Below are positions 43,719 to 52,025 of a DNA stretch of 56,746 bases, one piece after another (positions within the stretch are counted from its first letter, which is position 1; every line of letters begins with the position of its first letter). The DNA lies in assembly GCA_049287505.1 (NCBI GenBank), contig JBAQFY010000417.1, positions 1-56,746 of the forward strand, in the 5' to 3' direction. The translations under genes and the position numbers were made by a program. The notes below the pieces were generated by a model, which saw only the letters and a list, made by a program, of their open reading frames with translations, was not told where the DNA came from and did not search any database. Origin of the DNA: NIOZ-UU13 sp049287505. GTDB taxonomy: Bacteria; Planctomycetota; Phycisphaerae; Sedimentisphaerales; Anaerobacaceae.

Positions 43719-44399
43719 TTATCTGCCCTTTTGATTATCCCAGAGCAGAATCTGAAGGCGCTGGGAAAATGCAAAGCCTGTGCGTTTGCACATTTGAGCT
43801 ACCATTGGGGATTTAGCTAAAAGTTCGTCTTTTGTGGCTGCCTGCGGCATCAGCATCACCTTTTCCGAATCGATGTTTCCAAGTTTCTCCAGGGTCTGCT
43901 GGATTTCAGACAAGTCAGCTTCCGAATCTACGACAAATTTGAGTTGAAATTTGTAGCTATCAATCAGCTTGCCCAGGACGGCAATATCCAGCCTCGATTT
44001 TTCATGAGTGGAGGCAGATTCAGGGTCGGTCGGCGTCGAGTTGCTCAATTTCGGACTGATACTCATTAAATTACAGGCTAAATCTGGTATAAATGCGATG
44101 CCTGCGGTTTCGATTGTTATGTGTTTGTCGGCGGCATTTAGCTGGTGTGATAATTTTGGCAGCTCCGGATTTATCATCGGTTCGCCGCCGGTTATTACGA
44201 CGAATTTACACGGCCATTGCTGGATGTCCCGCATAATTCCGGCGATACTGTAATCTTGCCCTGCCTTTTGGTCCCAGGCATATTTCGTATCGCACCACTT
44301 ACATCGCAAAGGACAGCCTGCGAAACGCACGAAAACACTGGGAACTCCGGCTAAAAATCCCTCACCCTGCAAAGAATAAAATATTTCGTTTATCTTCAT
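43719..44399 (-). CDS. queE: 7-carboxy-7-deazaguanine synthase QueE
   Basis: A 226-residue radical-SAM enzyme making 7-carboxy-7-deazaguanine in queuosine synthesis. The family start MKINEIFYSLQGEG is complete, the [4Fe-4S] cysteines are in FAGCPLRCKWCDT (C-x3-C-x2-C), and the substrate text VITGGEP follows. It lies 50 bases downstream of queC on the same strand, with queF nearby on the other strand; queD was not found in the window. GTT/TATT word repeats fill the gap before it. Confidence 0.94.
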   Translation of the reverse strand: MKINEIFYSLQGEGFLAGVPSVFVRFAGCPLRCKWCDTKYAWDQKAGQDYSIAGIMRDIQQWPCKFVVITGGEPMINPELPKLSHQLNAADKHITIETAGIAFIPDLACNLMSISPKLSNSTPTDPESASTHEKSRLDIAVLGKLIDSYKFQLKFVVDSEADLSEIQQTLEKLGNIDSEKVMLMPQAATKDELLAKSPMVAQMCKRTGFAFSQRLQILLWDNQKGR

Positions 44400-44426
44400 T
44401 GTTCCAATATGTCGTATATTGCACTT

Positions 44427-44479
44427 GGATATTCTTTATTTGATATTCTTTATTCAATATTCGTTATTCGATATTCTAT
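44427..44479. repeat. clean heptamer array encoding the queC C-terminus
   Basis: Seven consecutive 7-bp units on the minus strand, most reading GAATATC or GAATAAC. The array gives the last residues of QueC (EYRITNIE) and its TAA stop, then continues beyond the stop toward queE. It is the most regular of the word arrays in the window. Confidence 0.75.
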
Positions 44480-45160
44480 GGGGTCTTTGAGACCTGCTTC
44501 GGCGAAGCCCTTTAACCTTAATCTGCACGAGTCACATCGGCCGCAGCTTCGACTTTGCTCATCCGGATCGTAGCAGCTATGCGTCAGGGAAAAATCTACC
44601 CCGAGCTTTTTGCCGGCGAGGATGATTTCGGCCTTTGTCATTTCTATAATCGGGGTGTGTATTTTGTATCGGCCTTTATGTTCAACTGCGGCTGCGGTGG
44701 CGAGGTTGGCAGTCTTCTCGAAGGCGGCTATAAATTCGCCCCGGCAGTCAGGATAGCCGCTGTAGTCGGTTGCGTTGACCCCGATAAAGATATCAAATGC
44801 ACCTAATACTTCAGCCCAGGCAAGTGCGTAACTTAAAAATATCGTATTGCGGGCAGGCACATAGGTCGGCGGTATTTGGTCGTGTTTACCCAAATCGGCT
44901 CTGTCCTTAGGTACTTCAATAGTTGAGTCAGTCAGTGCTGAGCCGCCGAACTGAGCTAAGTCGATATCGATTATCCGATGCTCAGCAGTTTCCAGAGAGT
45001 CGGCTATTTTCTTTGCGGCCTCGATTTCCCGCTTATGTCGCTGGCCATACCTGAAGGTCAAGGCGTAGCACTCAAAACCTTCACTGCGGGCTATAGCTAA
45101 AGTTGTAGCCGAGTCAAGGCCGCCGCTAAGTAGAACAACTGCCCTTTTTTCTGCCACCAC
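44450..45160 (-). CDS. queC: 7-cyano-7-deazaguanine synthase QueC
   Basis: A 236-residue ATP-dependent enzyme converting 7-carboxy-7-deazaguanine to preQ0. The PP-loop LLSGGLDSATTLA is at about 10-22 and the zinc cysteines lie in HSCYDPDEQSRSCGRCDSCRLR. The C-terminal residues (EYRITNIE) and the stop codon are made of heptamer repeats, a clear late change to the tail. Paired with queE; queuosine modifies tRNA anticodon position 34. Confidence 0.95.
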   Translation of the reverse strand: MVAEKRAVVLLSGGLDSATTLAIARSEGFECYALTFRYGQRHKREIEAAKKIADSLETAEHRIIDIDLAQFGGSALTDSTIEVPKDRADLGKHDQIPPTYVPARNTIFLSYALAWAEVLGAFDIFIGVNATDYSGYPDCRGEFIAAFEKTANLATAAAVEHKGRYKIHTPIIEMTKAEIILAGKKLGVDFSLTHSCYDPDEQSRSCGRCDSCRLRLKGFAEAGLKDPIEYRITNIE

Positions 45161-45319
45161 TCATTCCCTGTTAAAAGTTCATACCACCCCAAGATTTGGT
45201 GCGGGATTGCAATACAATCAAATTCCCCTCAGCAGCGAACCTGACAGAAAGCGCACATGACCAACAAACGACCACTCCGCCTACTTTGCCGCGCGACCAA
45301 GTAGATATGTTTTGCTGGG

Positions 45320-45976
45320 TTACTCAGAAAGTATTTCGATGCCGTTAATCTCGGGATTTTGTATATCACTTATGAAGCCTATGACCAGCTCTTCATTAGT
45401 TATAGTTACGTCTTTGAATTCCTTAACTACGGGCTTTTCGAATCCGCCACCTTCTTTATAAGGGTCGAAGTCCTTAAGAACAACCTTATCATTAATGGTC
45501 ACGGAAAAGACCCTTTGGCCTTCGCCTGTTATCCCGTCATACGTCTCAGCAAAGTGCAGTCGGACTGTATATTGACCGTTGGGCACTTTGAATTTGTATG
45601 CGGACATGGAGTAGCATTCGGTCTCATAAATTTTCGGTGCGTCGGTGCCGGTAATACCCAAATCGCCTCGGTCAATAGTCATCCCGTTAGCAACACCCCA
45701 TGTATTGCCTTCTTCCATATATTGGTCGGGCAGCCATAGGTTGCCGCCCTTGTCAGTATATGGCTCGATTGCTGCACAATTGACGCGTAGAGTGAATTTT
45801 GGGGCCTCGGTCTCGACCGTGGTCTCGACCGTGGTCTCAACTGTGGTCTCGACCATGGTCTCAACCTCAGTTTTATCCTCAGCCTCAACCTTGGTTTCAC
45901 CTGTGGTGGCACAGCCTGAAAATGCCAAAACCACCACTGCGAAAATACAGCTTGTGGTAAATAATCCTTTAGCCAT
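45320..45976 (-). CDS. malectin-like lipoprotein with Val-Glu-Thr repeats
   Basis: A 218-residue lipoprotein. The signal ends with a lipobox (FSGC, near 21). A linker of VETTVETTVETE repeats, encoded by near-identical 12-bp tandem units (about 45811-45862), leads to a malectin-like carbohydrate-binding domain (FTLRVNCAAIEPYTDKGGN, YETECYSM, GQYTVRLHFAETYD). It probably tethers a glycan-binding domain to the outer surface. The start at 45976 was chosen for AAAGGG nine bases upstream; a start nine bases earlier is possible. Confidence 0.85.
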   Translation of the reverse strand: MAKGLFTTSCIFAVVVLAFSGCATTGETKVEAEDKTEVETMVETTVETTVETTVETEAPKFTLRVNCAAIEPYTDKGGNLWLPDQYMEEGNTWGVANGMTIDRGDLGITGTDAPKIYETECYSMSAYKFKVPNGQYTVRLHFAETYDGITGEGQRVFSVTINDKVVLKDFDPYKEGGGFEKPVVKEFKDVTITNEELVIGFISDIQNPEINGIEILSE

Positions 45977-46359
45977 TGTGCTCATCCCTTTCAAAAAATG
46001 ACTGATACATTATTACAGTTCTTTGTGCTGTTCCATTCTACCAAGATCCATAGCCTGCGATTTCAGCAGCAAATATATCGAAAGTCGTTGTCTAATACAA
46101 CGTTTTTTAGAGAAATTGAAGCAAAACCAGTGCTTTATGGCCGATTAAATTGAGACAAAAGCAAACAATCTAAAAATTTCCTGTCTTGTTTTTACTTCTC
46201 TTATTTACATTCATAAACTCGAAATCTTGTCAATAAACCCTATACTTTGCCGATGCCTTTCGGAGAAACTTGTTTGTTTTCTTCGTTTATTATTACTTGT
46301 TTTAAATCGGTATTGAAGTTATATTAGTAATTTAGTCAGGATTTGTATGAGGGATAATA
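45977..46359. other. divergent intergenic region before queF
   Basis: About 383 bases with no open frame of note. A sigma70-like promoter for queF is at 46297-46325. No preQ1 riboswitch pattern could be made out upstream of queF. Confidence 0.5.
46297..46325 (+). promoter_or_regulatory. possible queF promoter
   Basis: TTGTTT at 46297-46302 and TATATT at 46320-46325, spacer 17 bases, leader of about 28 bases ending in GAGGG seven bases before the ATG. Confidence 0.4.
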
Positions 46360-46713
46360 ATGAGCGAACGGGTAGAAATAGAATTATTCGATAATCCCCG
46401 TCCTGAGCGAGACTATTGTATAACAATCAGATGCCCTGAGTTTACGAGCCTCTGCCCTCGAACAGGCCAGCCCGACTTTGGTGAGATTGTCATCGAATAC
46501 TGTCCTGAAAAATCATGTATCGAGCTAAAGAGCCTTAAATTCTATATGCAAAGCTATCGCAATAAGGGGATTTTTTACGAGGCTCTGACAAATGATATAT
46601 TGGATGATTTGAAAGATATATGCAGACCTCGCTGGATGAAGGTGACATCACGATTTACACCGCGCGGCGGAATAATTACCGAGGTGGTTGCAGAATATAA
46701 AGCGGAGAAATAA
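46360..46713 (+). CDS. queF: preQ0 reductase QueF, short type
   Basis: A 117-residue NADPH-dependent nitrile reductase reducing preQ0 to preQ1. The catalytic text FTSLCPRTGQPDF (Cys nucleophile) and ELKSLKFYMQSYRN are visible, followed by RPRWMKV and TPRGG. The size marks the unimodular YkvM-type enzyme. It completes queE and queC on the opposite strand. GAGGG stands seven bases before the ATG. Confidence 0.95.
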   Translation: MSERVEIELFDNPRPERDYCITIRCPEFTSLCPRTGQPDFGEIVIEYCPEKSCIELKSLKFYMQSYRNKGIFYEALTNDILDDLKDICRPRWMKVTSRFTPRGGIITEVVAEYKAEK

Positions 46714-46802
46714 ATGGTTTGGACTGGCGGATTTCCTCGAAACTGATTTAGTACAAAGACTAAGGTAACAGGAATCAGAACAATAAGTTAAGAGGTGTTA
46801 AA

Positions 46803-47324
46803 ATGGCGATAAAATTTCACTGTGAGTTTTGTGGCAAAAAGATAGAGGCCGCTGATAGTGCCGGGGGCAAATGGGGTAAATGCCCGGCGTGCCATAACAG
46901 ATTATACGTTCCCAGTTCACACTCCGGCGAAGAGCTAAAACTTGCACCGATAGATGAAACCGATTTGGAAAGAGAAAAACGGCTAATGGCCGAGACGCAC
47001 AAGCTTACTCAAGACATATTGCAGGAAAGAGAGGTTCCGGAAGCGACGCCTGAGACGATTGGACCAATTGAGACGGCTGGGCCGGTACTTGAGATGAGCG
47101 AAAGAGAGCTGACGAAATACGTAATTATGTATCTGAGACTAATGGCGGATAGTGAATTATACGAAGCCCATAGAATTGCGGGTCTGATAACCCCTCATAG
47201 TGCCCAGGCGGTGGAGATTCTCGATAAAATAGCACTTAGCGAAATACTGGAGCCGGAATTGGCTGATATTCCCCAGCATGTACTTTCCGGTTCGATAAGG
47301 GCGCTGCGCGACGAAATAAGCTGA
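46803..47324 (+). CDS. zinc-ribbon protein of planctomycete style
   Basis: A 173-residue protein with an N-terminal zinc ribbon (CEFCGKKIEAADSAGGKWGKCPACHNRLYVP, near 8-36), a polar linker (about 45-100) and a helical C-terminal domain (YVIMYLRLMADSELYEAHRIAGLITPHSAQAVEILDKI). Similar zinc-ribbon plus linker proteins are frequent in planctomycetes. The role is unknown; the ribbon may mediate protein contacts. It lies 90 bases after queF in the same direction. Confidence 0.75.
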   Translation: MAIKFHCEFCGKKIEAADSAGGKWGKCPACHNRLYVPSSHSGEELKLAPIDETDLEREKRLMAETHKLTQDILQEREVPEATPETIGPIETAGPVLEMSERELTKYVIMYLRLMADSELYEAHRIAGLITPHSAQAVEILDKIALSEILEPELADIPQHVLSGSIRALRDEIS

Positions 47325-47534
47325 CCTGTGGAGAAAATTTCCGAGACCGGCCGAAGTGGTCCCAAAAAACACCTTCATTTTACAAATCTGACGCGATTTT
47401 TTCGGTCTGCAAAAAAAATACCACACCATAGAATCCTTCCAGTTTGGTTGTGATGAAATTGTTTCCTATATTTTATGTGGAAAAAGTAATAACAACCAGA
47501 GTGAATCCCATAACAACTTGGAGGGAAACTTATT

Positions 47535-49337
47535 ATGGCCAATGAGACAACAGCAGTGCACGTTACCCACGAGACAGTGGGGAAGGTTGGAGGTATAGGA
47601 GCCGTCCTGCAGGGCTTTTTCACCTGCAAATCTTACCTTGATGCAATTGACAGGTCAATCCTTGTCGGCCCTTTGTTCACCACCGAAGGCTCTGTATCAG
47701 AGCGGCTCGGCGAAGATGGTGAAGTGTTTTATTCATCTATTGATGGATTTGTAAATACGGGATACGCTCCGGCCTTTCGTAAGATCGAAAAATTCTACAA
47801 TGCAGGCATTGTCTATGGCAGACGAACATTTGTTGACGAACAGACTGGAATAAAAAGCTCACCTGAGGTGGTCTTGGTCGATGTCAAACTTGTAGATAAG
47901 GATGTGATTAACGAATTCAAAAGGCGTCTGTTCGAGGAATTTGGTATCCAAAGCCATTTACACGAACACCTGTGGGAATACGAACAATATGTCAGATTGG
48001 CACCGGTGGCAATTGCCGTGCTGAAAGCGATTGGTGCAGCTAAGGATTCGACAGTTATAATTTCTCATGAGTTTATGGGAATGCCAACGGCGCTGGCGGC
48101 TGTTCTCGAATCTTGCTGTCATTTCAGGACGGTTTTTTATGCCCACGAAGTAGCCACGATGCGACACATTGTAGAGGAACATCACGGGCACGATACAATG
48201 TTCTATAATGTTATCAAGTATGCTCACAAGGACAGACTTTTTGTCAACGAAGTGTTCGGCGACCAGAATTCCTATTTCAAGCACGCCCTTGTGGAGGCCT
48301 CGAAATACTGTGACCGTATATACGCAGTGGGCGATTATGTCGTGGACGAATTGCGGTTCCTCTCCCCGGAATTCGAAAGCGCAAGGATAGATATAGTATA
48401 TAACGGCATCCCGGCATATCAAATCGGTGTTAGAGACAAGCTTGCATCAAAAGAAAAACTGCAGCAGTATTGCCAGAACCTGTTGGGCTATAAGCCGGAT
48501 TTTGTCTTTACGCATGTTACAAGATTGGTGAAAAGCAAGGGAATGTGGCGTGATTTGCGTGTGCTCGAACATCTGGAAAAAGAGTTCAGGACGCAGGGTA
48601 AGACTGCGATGCTGCTTGTCCTTTCGACAGAAGTTACACGTCGTCGCACCAGTGATATATACAATATGGAATCGGCCTATAATTGGCCTGTGGCACACCG
48701 TGAGGGTTGGCCGGATTTATCAGGAGGTGAGGCAGATTACTATACGGCTGTACAGGAATTCAACGCCAGAAGCAGGAATATAAAAATCATTTTCGTCAAT
48801 CAGTTCGGCTTTGCGCCAAAAAGATGCGGCAGGAGAATGCCGGATGATATGGAATTTATGGACATTCGCAAAGGCACCGATGTCGAATTTGGTCAGAGTA
48901 TTTATGAGCCGTTTGGTATAGCTCAGCTTGAACCGCTGACTTTCGGCGGAATATGTGTCTTCAGCAGTGTGTGCGGATGTTCGGGTTTCGTTCGGGATGT
49001 AACAGGTGCAGAAGATGTCAAAAATGTTATTATCGCAGACTATACCAACCTGCCGGCCCAAGGCTGTGCCGAGATCGAGGATGTATTACAGATTGAACGG
49101 ACGGTGCGCGACATGATAGAGGCGGGCGAAAGCGAAAAAGTTGCGATGCAGATATGCTCACGCTTGCCTAAAAACGAGGCCGAGATTGAAAGTATGGTTC
49201 AAACCGGCTACGAGCTTGCAAAAAAAATGAGCTGGGACGTAGTAGTGAAAAACTATCTGCTGAGCAGCTTACAATCCATCTGTGTGGCGACGGATAACGA
49301 AAAAGTAAAAGTATCGGATGAACTTCACATTTCGTGA
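47535..49337 (+). CDS. GT-B glycosyltransferase, glycogen-synthase-like
   Basis: A 600-residue GT-B enzyme. The N-terminal THETVGKVGGIGAVLQGFFT resembles the ADP-glucose-binding loop (K-x-G-G) of starch/glycogen synthases, with TVFYAHEVATMRHIVEEHHGHD in the middle. The C-terminal donor-site motif QSIYEPFGIAQLEPLTFGG (E-x7-E) is typical of GT4/GT5. The donor and acceptor are not known; a role in glycogen or surface polysaccharide is likely. The final residues (ELHIS) and stop lie in a word array. The start fits GGAGGGAA upstream. Confidence 0.82.
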   Translation: MANETTAVHVTHETVGKVGGIGAVLQGFFTCKSYLDAIDRSILVGPLFTTEGSVSERLGEDGEVFYSSIDGFVNTGYAPAFRKIEKFYNAGIVYGRRTFVDEQTGIKSSPEVVLVDVKLVDKDVINEFKRRLFEEFGIQSHLHEHLWEYEQYVRLAPVAIAVLKAIGAAKDSTVIISHEFMGMPTALAAVLESCCHFRTVFYAHEVATMRHIVEEHHGHDTMFYNVIKYAHKDRLFVNEVFGDQNSYFKHALVEASKYCDRIYAVGDYVVDELRFLSPEFESARIDIVYNGIPAYQIGVRDKLASKEKLQQYCQNLLGYKPDFVFTHVTRLVKSKGMWRDLRVLEHLEKEFRTQGKTAMLLVLSTEVTRRRTSDIYNMESAYNWPVAHREGWPDLSGGEADYYTAVQEFNARSRNIKIIFVNQFGFAPKRCGRRMPDDMEFMDIRKGTDVEFGQSIYEPFGIAQLEPLTFGGICVFSSVCGCSGFVRDVTGAEDVKNVIIADYTNLPAQGCAEIEDVLQIERTVRDMIEAGESEKVAMQICSRLPKNEAEIESMVQTGYELAKKMSWDVVVKNYLLSSLQSICVATDNEKVKVSDELHIS

Positions 49338-49362
49338 TTCCTGTTTCGTATTCTACTTCACT
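49320..49362. repeat. heptamer array at the 3' end of the glycosyltransferase gene
   Basis: Units such as GAACTTC, ACATTTC and GTGATTC follow each other in the plus strand and include the gene's last four codons and TGA stop. ACTTCACATTTC also occurs at 7331-7342 in the array at the end of acsV. Confidence 0.55.
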
Positions 49363-49392
49363 TACCACTATTGGCGTTTTTCGACTTGACCG

Positions 49393-50037
49393 ATGCCGGG
49401 AGGGTGGTTAAACTGCTCGACTGTGGGCAATATCAGAGACAAACCGGTAATAGGCATTTTAGGTGGTATCGGCTCGGGCAAAAGCACCGTTGCTGCTGAG
49501 TTTGCCAAATTAGGTTGTAAGGTCATTGACGCCGACAAAATTGCACACGAGCTGCTCGGTGAGCCGACTGTTAAAGAAAAAATAATCGCCTCTTTTGGCC
49601 GGGCTATTTTGGATTCCGAAGATAAAATTGACCGTGAGAAATTAGCGGAGGTTGTGTTTGCCGATGCCCAGAAACTCTCGTTGCTTAACGAGATAATCCA
49701 TCATCTTGTCCTTCAACGGGCTGAGGAGCTTATAAAGCAATGTAATCGCCAAAATCAAGTCAAGGCAATCATGCTGGATATGCCGTTATTGGTGGAAGTT
49801 GGCTGGGATAAGCGGTGTGATAAGCTAATTTTTGTCGATTGCGAGCAAAAAATAAGGCTGGAAAGAGCAAAAAAATTGGGTTTTGAAAAAAATCAGGTGA
49901 AAATTCGAGAAAATTTTCAGATTTCTCTGGACAATAAGGCTAACCTCGCCGATAATATGATAGAAAACAATTCTGACTTCTCGGCTTTAGCCAAGCAGGT
50001 CGCTGATATTTTCACTTACATTGTGGACAATGGGTAA
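49393..50037 (+). CDS. coaE: dephospho-CoA kinase
   Basis: Last step of CoA synthesis. P-loop GILGGIGSGKST near 21-32, the adenylate-kinase-like text VIDADKIAHELL near 44-55, DMPLLVEVGWDK and the LERAKKLG lid region are all present. The 214-residue length fits with a short N-terminal extension; GTG at 49423 could be an alternative start. It lies between the glycosyltransferase and rho on the plus strand. Confidence 0.93.
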   Translation: MPGGWLNCSTVGNIRDKPVIGILGGIGSGKSTVAAEFAKLGCKVIDADKIAHELLGEPTVKEKIIASFGRAILDSEDKIDREKLAEVVFADAQKLSLLNEIIHHLVLQRAEELIKQCNRQNQVKAIMLDMPLLVEVGWDKRCDKLIFVDCEQKIRLERAKKLGFEKNQVKIRENFQISLDNKANLADNMIENNSDFSALAKQVADIFTYIVDNG

Positions 50038-50072
50038 GTAAAGTTTATTATAGAACACGCATGTTTGTGTCT

Positions 50073-50107
50073 GTTCTTCGTAGTAAAACTGTTACGAAGG
50101 ACGAATT
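50073..50107. repeat. CGTAGTAAAACT hairpin repeat, copy 1
   Basis: Reads GTTCTTCGTAGTAAAACTG then TTACGAAGGACGAAT; arms CGTAG and TTACG pair imperfectly. About 83% identical to copy 2 at 50212. Confidence 0.6.
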
Positions 50108-50211
50108 ACCCGTTTTTGATATATAGGTTTTATTTCAACTGTTCAAAGCTCAAATCTTATTGAATTCCAATGCTCGCACCTGCGGTTACGCGAGTGCAGA
50201 GGGGAAATTCC

Positions 50212-50246
50212 GTTCTCCGTAGTAAAACTACTACGAAGGATGAATA
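50212..50246. repeat. CGTAGTAAAACT hairpin repeat, copy 2
   Basis: Reads GTTCTCCGTAGTAAAACT then ACTACGAAGGATGAAT; perfect stem CGTAGT/ACTACG with loop AAAACT. Direct repeat of copy 1, 139 bases apart. Confidence 0.6.
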
Positions 50247-50337
50247 ATTCTATGGAATCGTATCCCTGCTGTCCGCTTTTGCGGGAATGAGCTTTGCAGG
50301 GACGATTAAAGTTTTTGAAAAAAGAAAAGGAGTAATG

Positions 50338-51861
50338 ATGGCTAAAGCTGTAAAGAGCACAGGCAAAAAACGCAAAAGCATAAAGAAAAAGGCCGTTGCA
50401 ACAGAACAAGCTGCCTCCGAACAGGAAGAGCAAGCACTCGACTCGGTGAAGGCCGAAGACGTAGCAGGTCAAGTAGAGGATAACTCAGCTATGGATACGG
50501 CCCAAGAGACTATTGCTGCCGAGACCGAGGATGAAGCCCTGAGAGCTAAACAAGCTGAGGAGGAATCCACCCATGCCAAATACGAGAGGATTAAGAAAGG
50601 CAACTTGTATTTGACGGATTTGCAGAGACTGAACGTTGCGGAGCTGCACAATATTGCAAAAAATGAAAATATCACAGAATACAGCGCTCTTAAAAAGCAG
50701 GATTTGATTTTCAGGATTCTCAAGGAGCGTATTCGCCAGAACGGGCTGATGTATGGTGAAGGTGTGCTGGAAGTTCTGCCGGATGGTTACGGATTTTTGC
50801 GGAATACCGATTACAACTACTTGTCATCGTCGGACGACATCTATGTTTCACCGTCTCAAATCAGGCGTTTTGGCCTGCGGACAGGAAATATTGTATCGGG
50901 TCAAATCAGGCCGCCAAAGGATTCGGAGAAGTACTTTGCTCTTTTACGCGTTGAAGCGATTAACTTTGAGAACCCCGACAACCTTGCGGAAAAGGTGGTA
51001 TTCAGCGATTTGACGCCACTGCATCCGGAGGAGCGTTTTATACTTGAGACTTCGCCGGAAGAGCTAAATATGCGGATAATTGATTTGGTAACACCGGTCG
51101 GTAGGGGTCAGCGTGGCCTGATAGTTGCTGCACCGCGAACCGGCAAGACAATTCTGCTGCAAAAAATTGCAAATTCCATGAGCACAAATCATCCTGATGT
51201 GAAACTGATAGTGCTTCTGATTGACGAACGGCCCGAAGAAGTTACGGAAATGGAGCGGAAAACCGCTGAGGACGTTGAGGTTATAAGTTCGACTTTCGAC
51301 GAGCCGGCCGCACGCCATTGTCAGGTAGCCGAGGTCGTGATAGAAAAGGCAAAGCGACTCGTCGAGTACGGCGTAGATGTAGTAATCCTGCTGGACTCGA
51401 TAACCCGTCTTGCCCGTGCTTATAATACCGAGATGCCGCACTCGGGCAGAATTTTGACCGGCGGTGTCGATGCCGGCGCAATGCAGATGCCCAAGAAATT
51501 TTTCGGCGCAGCAAGAAATATCGAAGAAGGTGGTTCGCTCACTATTTTCGCAACTGCGTTAATCGACACCGGCTCAAAAATGGACGAGGTAATCTTCGAA
51601 GAGTTTAAAGCGACCGGAAATATGGAATTGCACCTTGACAGGCGTCTGGTTGACAGAAGGACCTGGCCGGCTATAGACATCAGCAGAAGCGGAACCAGAC
51701 GGGAGGAGCTGCTGCTCGACCCGAAAGAGCTACAGCTCGTGTATCGGCTGCGAAGGGTCCTGAGTGAATTGAATCCTGTCGAAGCAATCGAGCTGCTCAA
51801 AGGCAGACTTGCAAAGACACGAACCAACGCAGAGTTCCTGATGACAATGAACCTCGATTAG
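50338..51861 (+). CDS. rho: transcription termination factor Rho
   Basis: Hexameric RNA helicase ending transcription. A lysine- and glutamate-rich N-terminal extension (about 1-90) precedes the Rho_N/CSD RNA-binding domain (LNVAELHNIAKNENI..., GVLEVLPDGYGFLR) and the ATPase core with Walker A APRTGKT, Walker B VVILLDSITRLARAYN, the Q-loop text PKKFFGAARNIEEGGSLTI and R-loop. The start at 50338 has AGGAG five bases upstream; upstream in-frame starts are less likely. The long charged N-terminus is common in planctomycete and actinobacterial Rho. Confidence 0.96.
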   Translation: MAKAVKSTGKKRKSIKKKAVATEQAASEQEEQALDSVKAEDVAGQVEDNSAMDTAQETIAAETEDEALRAKQAEEESTHAKYERIKKGNLYLTDLQRLNVAELHNIAKNENITEYSALKKQDLIFRILKERIRQNGLMYGEGVLEVLPDGYGFLRNTDYNYLSSSDDIYVSPSQIRRFGLRTGNIVSGQIRPPKDSEKYFALLRVEAINFENPDNLAEKVVFSDLTPLHPEERFILETSPEELNMRIIDLVTPVGRGQRGLIVAAPRTGKTILLQKIANSMSTNHPDVKLIVLLIDERPEEVTEMERKTAEDVEVISSTFDEPAARHCQVAEVVIEKAKRLVEYGVDVVILLDSITRLARAYNTEMPHSGRILTGGVDAGAMQMPKKFFGAARNIEEGGSLTIFATALIDTGSKMDEVIFEEFKATGNMELHLDRRLVDRRTWPAIDISRSGTRREELLLDPKELQLVYRLRRVLSELNPVEAIELLKGRLAKTRTNAEFLMTMNLD

Positions 51862-51871
51862 GCTTCAATAA

Positions 51872-51923
51872 AAGCACAAAATCACCTTTCGTAAGAGCAG
51901 GCAGAAATACCTGATTTGTGCTT
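51872..51923 (+). other. imperfect hairpin in rho 3' region
   Basis: AAGCACAAAATCA at 51872-51884 and TGATTTGTGCTT at 51912-51923 pair over 12 positions with one bulge. It precedes the terminator. Confidence 0.45.
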
Positions 51924-51966
51924 AATTGTTCGCTTTACATTGTTGTTTGCTTTTATTAGGATAATA

Positions 51967-51997
51967 TTCCGGCCAATGTGTTGCGCCGGAATTTTTT
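51967..51997 (+). terminator. intrinsic terminator between rho and valS
   Basis: Perfect 7-bp stem TTCCGGC/GCCGGAA, 11-base loop, followed by TTTTTT. It comes 106 bases after the rho stop and 29 before the valS ATG. Confidence 0.7.
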
Positions 51998-52025
51998 ATA
52001 GGCGATTATCGAAACCGGAACAGTT

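Larger units (their letters stand above)
50038..50337. other. 300-base leader region of rho with two hairpin repeats
   Basis: Contains two copies of a hairpin repeat (50073-50107 and 50212-50246) built around CGTAGT/ACTACG, and a third inverted pair CTCGC/GCGAG between them. No gene. Rho leaders often carry regulatory signals, but the repeats here look like dispersed intergenic repeats. Confidence 0.55.

Noticed and set aside
44427..44479. CRISPR array
   Set aside because: Units are 7 bp without spacers, degenerate, and run into a coding region.
46200..46359. preQ1 riboswitch upstream of queF
   Set aside because: No match to the short preQ1 aptamer pattern could be made out; only a plain promoter fits.
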